Assembly (NCBI GenBank): GCA_943356515.1
Contig: CALRFM010000049.1
Location: 1 to 7,784, forward strand
DNA from: Patescibacteria group bacterium
GTDB lineage: Bacteria; Patescibacteriota; Microgenomatia; UBA1406; GWC2-37-13
Length of the DNA stretch: 7,784 nucleotides
Direction of reading: 5' to 3'
The translations under genes were made by a program, and so were the position numbers. Below the pieces are notes generated by a model. The model had not been told where the DNA came from and made no database searches. It was given only the letters and a program-made list of their open reading frames with translations. This document shows, piece after piece, positions 4,787 through 7,784 of the stretch (positions within the stretch are counted from its first letter, which is position 1; each line of letters opens with the position of its first letter).

Positions 4787-7054
4787 ATGAAACGTGATCG
4801 ATATATTCGCCTTTCCAAGGAGCTTACAGAGCAAGTTAAAGTATTTATATTTGAACTTCGCAGCCAAATAAATAGATTTAAACACTTGAGCTTGCCCATG
4901 GTAATCGCCCTTATATCTGGTGGCCTTCTGATTGGGATTATATTTGTCATAACTACCTACCTATTGTTTGTGGGAGATCTGGCTACCCCAGAGAAGCTTA
5001 TGAACCGAAACAATACCGGGCTGATTTTGATGGATCGAAACAGTAAAGCTTTTTATCATACTGCAGAGGCGCGAGATATAGAGGTGTACCCCATCGAGCG
5101 CATGCCCGATGCTCTCAAAGGTGCCATCGTTGCCATCGAAGATGACCAGTTTTACCAACATCCCGGATTCTCCCCCAAAGGCATTGCGCGCGCATTTTGG
5201 GCTAATATTCGCTCCTCTACCTACTCGCAAGGTGGCTCAACCATAACCCAGCAACTGGTAAAAAATGCGTTACTTACCCCAGAAAAGTCGATACGTCGCA
5301 AACTGCAGGAAGTGCTTTTGGCTTTAGAAGTAGATCGCCGATATTCGAAAGATGAAATACTGGAAATGTATCTGAACTCAATCTACTTTGGTGCAGGAGC
5401 ATATGGTATTGAAGCCGCCGCAACAACATATTTTGATAAAGATGTGGCCCAACTTACGTTAGGTGAATCTACTATATTAGCATCACTTCCCAAATCTCCC
5501 TCTGGCCTTTCTCCTTTTGGAGGAGATCTTGAGAAGCTTAATGCTCGACAAGCGATCATTTTAGAGAAACTTGGATTCAATCCAGAAGATGTAGATGAAG
5601 TGAAATACGCAGAGCAGAAAGAAGATACTCCTACACTTGCCCCACACTTTGCCATTTGGGTGCGTGATTATTTATATGAAAAATATGGAGAAGATGAAGT
5701 AAATCGCCAAGGGTTCCGTGTAACTACTACGATAGACAGAGACTATCAAAAAACAGGTGAGACACTCATTGCCCAGCACATAGCCAACCTCAACCGCCAA
5801 GATGCGAGCAATGCTGCTCTGGTATCTTTGAACCCAATTACGGGGGAAATTATGGCCCTTGTAGGGAGTGTCGATTGGACCAATGATGAGTTTGGGAAAT
5901 TTAACGTGGCATTTGCCAAACGGCAGCCTGGATCTACCTTCAAGCCACTCGTTTATACTCAAGCATTTACAGATGGCGCGCATCCCGAAGATAAAGTAAT
6001 GGATGAGGCGATAAATATCAATGGCTATCAGCCTAAAAACTATGATGGAGCATTCCGTGGTGAGGTGACAGTCAGAAGAGCCCTTGCTAATTCCCTGAAT
6101 ATTCCCGCAGTTAAAGTACTCCAAATGGTGGGAGTTAAAAAGGCTATAAAAATAGCACATGATATGGGAATCACATCGCTTGATAAAGATCAAGATTACG
6201 GCCTGTCTTTGGTGCTTGGTGGCGGTGAAGTAACGCTCTTTGAGATAACCCGTGCTTTTGGCGTGTTGGCAACCAATGGTGAGTTGGTGGCAAGTCATCC
6301 GATTCTGAAGATTGAAGATAAATATGGCAAAGAAATCTATCGATATACTCCCCAAACCCGCAAAGAAACCAGTGAGAAAGAACTAAAAGAACCGTATGAA
6401 AAACAATTTATAGGTGGCACCTATGCCAAACAAGTGATAGATAGTGCTGCGGCATACTTGACTACATCCATACTGTCAGACAATGAAGCGCGCAAAGAAA
6501 CGCTTGGCCAAAACAATTGGTTGAATCTTGGTCGCCCTGCTGGAGCTAAAACCGGTACCACCAATGATTTCAGAGACGCCTGGACTATCGGCTATACTCC
6601 AACCCTTGTTACGGGGATCTGGGTTGGAAATAACGATAATACCCCGATGAATGGCTTGTTTGGCTCAGTTGCTGCAGCACCCATATGGCATGGGTTTATG
6701 ATAAGTGCACTCAGTGGAAAAGCTCCCAGAGAATTTACCCGTCCAACATCAATCATTGAAGTAAAACTATGTAAAGAAACAAAGAAATATTGTGGTTTAT
6801 GCAAAGAAACCTACTCACAATTTTATTCTAAAAAACATATGCCTGATGAAGATTGTAGTGATGTTACGCCAACGCCGACCGAAACACCGACTCCAAAGCC
6901 AACCAACACTCCTGAACCTACACAAATACCTTCAAGTACACCTATTCCAACAACAACTTCCATACCATCACCAACTCCTGAACCTACATCAACAAATACA
7001 CCACCTCCTATAGTACCAGCTGTTCCACTTACTCCGACAATGCCAGCTCTTTAA
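4787..7054 (+). CDS. Class A penicillin-binding protein (GT51 + transpeptidase)
   Basis: A 755-residue bifunctional PBP that polymerises lipid II and cross-links peptidoglycan on the outer face of the membrane. A basic cytoplasmic N-terminus precedes one membrane anchor (about 38-63). The GT51 domain has EDDQFYQHPG (118-127; catalytic E118), QGGSTITQQ (148-156), RRKLQE (170-175; second Glu E175) and KDEILEMYLN (188-197). The transpeptidase has SxxK as STFK (383-386, nucleophile S383), SxN as SLN (436-438) and KTGTT (588-592). Both active sites are intact. After the domain comes a Cys-bearing segment (C662, C669, C672, C690), a pattern seen in variable form in many PBP tails, then a Thr/Pro/Ser-rich tail (about 693-755) that probably threads or spans the wall and may be glycosylated. 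It is transcribed alone and converges on the RelE-type gene with a 3-bp gap. Overall length is within the class A range. Confidence 0.95.
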   Translation: MKRDRYIRLSKELTEQVKVFIFELRSQINRFKHLSLPMVIALISGGLLIGIIFVITTYLLFVGDLATPEKLMNRNNTGLILMDRNSKAFYHTAEARDIEVYPIERMPDALKGAIVAIEDDQFYQHPGFSPKGIARAFWANIRSSTYSQGGSTITQQLVKNALLTPEKSIRRKLQEVLLALEVDRRYSKDEILEMYLNSIYFGAGAYGIEAAATTYFDKDVAQLTLGESTILASLPKSPSGLSPFGGDLEKLNARQAIILEKLGFNPEDVDEVKYAEQKEDTPTLAPHFAIWVRDYLYEKYGEDEVNRQGFRVTTTIDRDYQKTGETLIAQHIANLNRQDASNAALVSLNPITGEIMALVGSVDWTNDEFGKFNVAFAKRQPGSTFKPLVYTQAFTDGAHPEDKVMDEAININGYQPKNYDGAFRGEVTVRRALANSLNIPAVKVLQMVGVKKAIKIAHDMGITSLDKDQDYGLSLVLGGGEVTLFEITRAFGVLATNGELVASHPILKIEDKYGKEIYRYTPQTRKETSEKELKEPYEKQFIGGTYAKQVIDSAAAYLTTSILSDNEARKETLGQNNWLNLGRPAGAKTGTTNDFRDAWTIGYTPTLVTGIWVGNNDNTPMNGLFGSVAAAPIWHGFMISALSGKAPREFTRPTSIIEVKLCKETKKYCGLCKETYSQFYSKKHMPDEDCSDVTPTPTETPTPKPTNTPEPTQIPSSTPIPTTTSIPSPTPEPTSTNTPPPIVPAVPLTPTMPAL
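6863..7051 (+). repeat. Thr/Pro-rich low-complexity coding tail with a 15-bp direct repeat
   Basis: The last 63 codons of the PBP gene are dominated by ACN and CCN codons, giving TPTP- and PEPT-type peptide runs. The 15-mer ACTCCTGAACCTACA (peptide TPEPT) occurs exactly at 6908-6922 and again at 6974-6988, 66 bases apart, a multiple of three. The bases between do not repeat further. Such tracts change length by slippage or unequal recombination without shifting the frame. Confidence 0.7.
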
Positions 7055-7057
7055 TAC

Positions 7058-7324
7058 TTATCGGTAAATATCTCTCCTATGTCCAATTCGTATTATTAAT
7101 ACAACATTGTCTTCATTGTACACATCATACAGTATTCGATAATCCCCAACACGCAATCGATATTGCGCGATATTTTTACCTTTAAGTGTTTTAAATTGTT
7201 GCGGGGTACGGCTTGTGGAGAGTTTAATAAGCGCTTGATATATGGGTTTTTGTAGTGAAGGATCAAGCTTTTGAAAATCCTTATGAGCTCGTTTTGATAA
7301 TTGAATTGAATATATATTACTCAT
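7058..7324 (-). CDS. RelE/ParE superfamily toxin
   Basis: An 88-residue toxin of the RelE/ParE fold. The N-terminal strand and helical hairpin (YSIQLSKRAHKDFQKL, 5-20) are followed by the beta-sheet core LKGK (47-50), YRLRVGDYRILYDV (55-68) and the C-terminal VLIIRIGHRRDIYR (75-88). Basic residues R56, R58, R63, R79, H82, R83 and Y87 are in the places where ribosome-dependent RelE mRNases carry their catalytic residues, so mRNA cleavage in the ribosomal A site is the likely activity. ParE-like gyrase poisoning cannot be excluded. The ATG overlaps the antitoxin stop by eight bases (ATGAGTAA), so translation is coupled. Length is normal and the frame is intact. The stop is three bases from the PBP stop on the opposite strand. 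Confidence 0.9.
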   Translation of the reverse strand: MSNIYSIQLSKRAHKDFQKLDPSLQKPIYQALIKLSTSRTPQQFKTLKGKNIAQYRLRVGDYRILYDVYNEDNVVLIIRIGHRRDIYR

Positions 7325-7586
7325 CAGAGATTCTCAATTCATCAATTGAGATCGCCTCACCTTTTTTATAATCTTCTCGTGCTTTTTTTACTTCTTTTTG
7401 TAACTTGGGCGAATTCAATTCCATCAGAATGTCTTCTATCTCTTGATAGTCTTCAAATGGAATAGCTACCATAGAAGGCTTACTTCGATTAGTTATTAAG
7501 TAATGACCACCTTGCTCTTTGATCTTTGTGGCAATTTTTGGAAGATTCATTTGAAACTCCTTGATGCCATATACATCTTGTATCAT
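7317..7586 (-). CDS. Phd/YefM-type antitoxin
   Basis: An 89-residue antitoxin. Residues 1-50 match the Phd/YefM N-terminal domain: GIKEFQMNLPKIATKIKEQG (7-26), then HYLITNRSKPSMVAIPFEDY (28-47). This domain dimerises and binds the operon's own promoter. The charged helical C-terminus (EIEDILMELNSPKLQKEVKK, 49-68, then AREDYKKGEAISIDEL) is the toxin-wrapping part. The frame is open upstream: an ATG at 7706 would add 40 residues, and it stays open to a TAA at 7784-7782. I prefer 7586 because the domain begins there, the length fits the family, and a TTGACA-17-TATCCT promoter lies inside the extension and fires just upstream. It is co-transcribed with the RelE-type toxin by an eight-base overlap. 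The promoter-proximal antitoxin order is classical. Confidence 0.87.
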   Translation of the reverse strand: MIQDVYGIKEFQMNLPKIATKIKEQGGHYLITNRSKPSMVAIPFEDYQEIEDILMELNSPKLQKEVKKAREDYKKGEAISIDELRISDE

Positions 7587-7595
7587 AATACGTTT

Positions 7596-7624
7596 AGGAT
7601 ACCTTAAAGGGAGTACTTTGTCAA
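7596..7624 (-). promoter_or_regulatory. Sigma70-type promoter of the Phd-RelE operon
   Basis: On the - strand a perfect TTGACA (7624-7619) is followed by a 17-base spacer and TATCCT (7601-7596). The predicted transcription start is near 7589, three bases before the ATG at 7586, a nearly leaderless mRNA. It is the only promoter in the window with a consensus -35. The start choice for the antitoxin follows from it. Confidence 0.65.
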
Positions 7625-7784
7625 CCTTCTCGCTTCTCTTCTCACACCAAGATAGAAATGTCATCCCCTGTTTAGAGAAACGCCGTGAATAATGGGAACT
7701 ATTCATTAGTCCATTATCATCTGCATGACAAACAAAAGCAACCTTACCTCTACGGAGGAAAACAGGAGTCGGGTTATCAGTTTA

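Noticed and set aside
5672..6355. Long open frame on the - strand inside the PBP gene (227 codons)
   Set aside because: It lies wholly antisense to well-conserved PBP transpeptidase sequence, shows no recognisable domain, and has no promoter I can support. It is a shadow frame.
6792..7013. Plus-strand frame rich in Gln/His/Leu overlapping the PBP tail
   Set aside because: It is the frame-shifted reading of the Thr/Pro codon repeat; low complexity with no start signal.
7725..7784. Possible start of another + strand gene running off the window (ATG at 7725, 20 open codons)
   Set aside because: Too short to judge. The upstream CATTAT (7712-7717) is a poor -10 and there is no Shine-Dalgarno sequence or recognisable protein motif. 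A GGAGG at 7754-7758 has no start codon after it within the window.

Overview
The window looks like a gene-dense, AT-rich piece of a bacterial chromosome. It carries nine confident protein genes and one small membrane ORF, and I see no rRNA, tRNA, CRISPR array or insertion sequence. Three genes end in TGA, so the standard bacterial code applies (not the TGA=Gly code of Gracilibacteria/Absconditabacteria). The compact layout, the near absence of Shine-Dalgarno sequences and the sequence style of the proteins suggest a Candidate Phyla Radiation (Patescibacteria) lineage, perhaps Microgenomates-like. That assignment is inference from a single window.

Layout. (1) 97-1484, + strand: a GT4-type glycosyltransferase, translationally coupled through an ATGA overlap to a 64-residue membrane protein. 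(2) 1489-2316, - strand: a TatD-family metal-dependent nuclease/hydrolase, divergent from rpiB (2338-2781, +). Both start from one palindromic promoter core. (3) 2789-3877, - strand: dprA, which loads RecA onto incoming single-stranded DNA. (4) 3985-4624, + strand: a toxin-antitoxin pair made of an AbrB/MazE-type antitoxin and a Doc-type Fic-fold toxin, with a 9-bp inverted repeat over its promoter. A GC-rich double-hairpin segment that contains a terminator follows. (5) 4787-7054, + strand: a class A penicillin-binding protein (GT51 plus transpeptidase) with a Cys-containing tail and a Thr/Pro-rich C-terminus. (6) 7058-7586, - strand: a second TA operon, a Phd/YefM-type antitoxin and a RelE/ParE-type toxin, facing the PBP gene head-on.

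The most striking pattern is in the promoters. Upstream of the glycosyltransferase, tatD, rpiB, dprA and PBP genes, a good -10 hexamer ends 6 or 7 bases before the ATG, which places the predicted transcription start on or next to the A of the start codon. The phd-like gene has a full TTGACA-17-TATCCT promoter with a predicted 3-nt leader. The window therefore seems to be written mostly as leaderless mRNAs. The AbrB-Doc operon is the exception, with a predicted leader of about 24 nt and an operator-like palindrome. All three convergent gene pairs (1484/1489, 2781/2789, 7054/7058) are separated by only 3-7 bp with no recognisable terminator.

Functionally the genes are a mix: surface glycan and cell-wall synthesis (GT4, PBP), DNA handling (TatD, DprA), the non-oxidative pentose phosphate pathway (RpiB), and two TA modules flanking the PBP gene. 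They do not form one pathway. The TA modules and the hairpin element mark 3.9-7.7 kb as the most plastic part.
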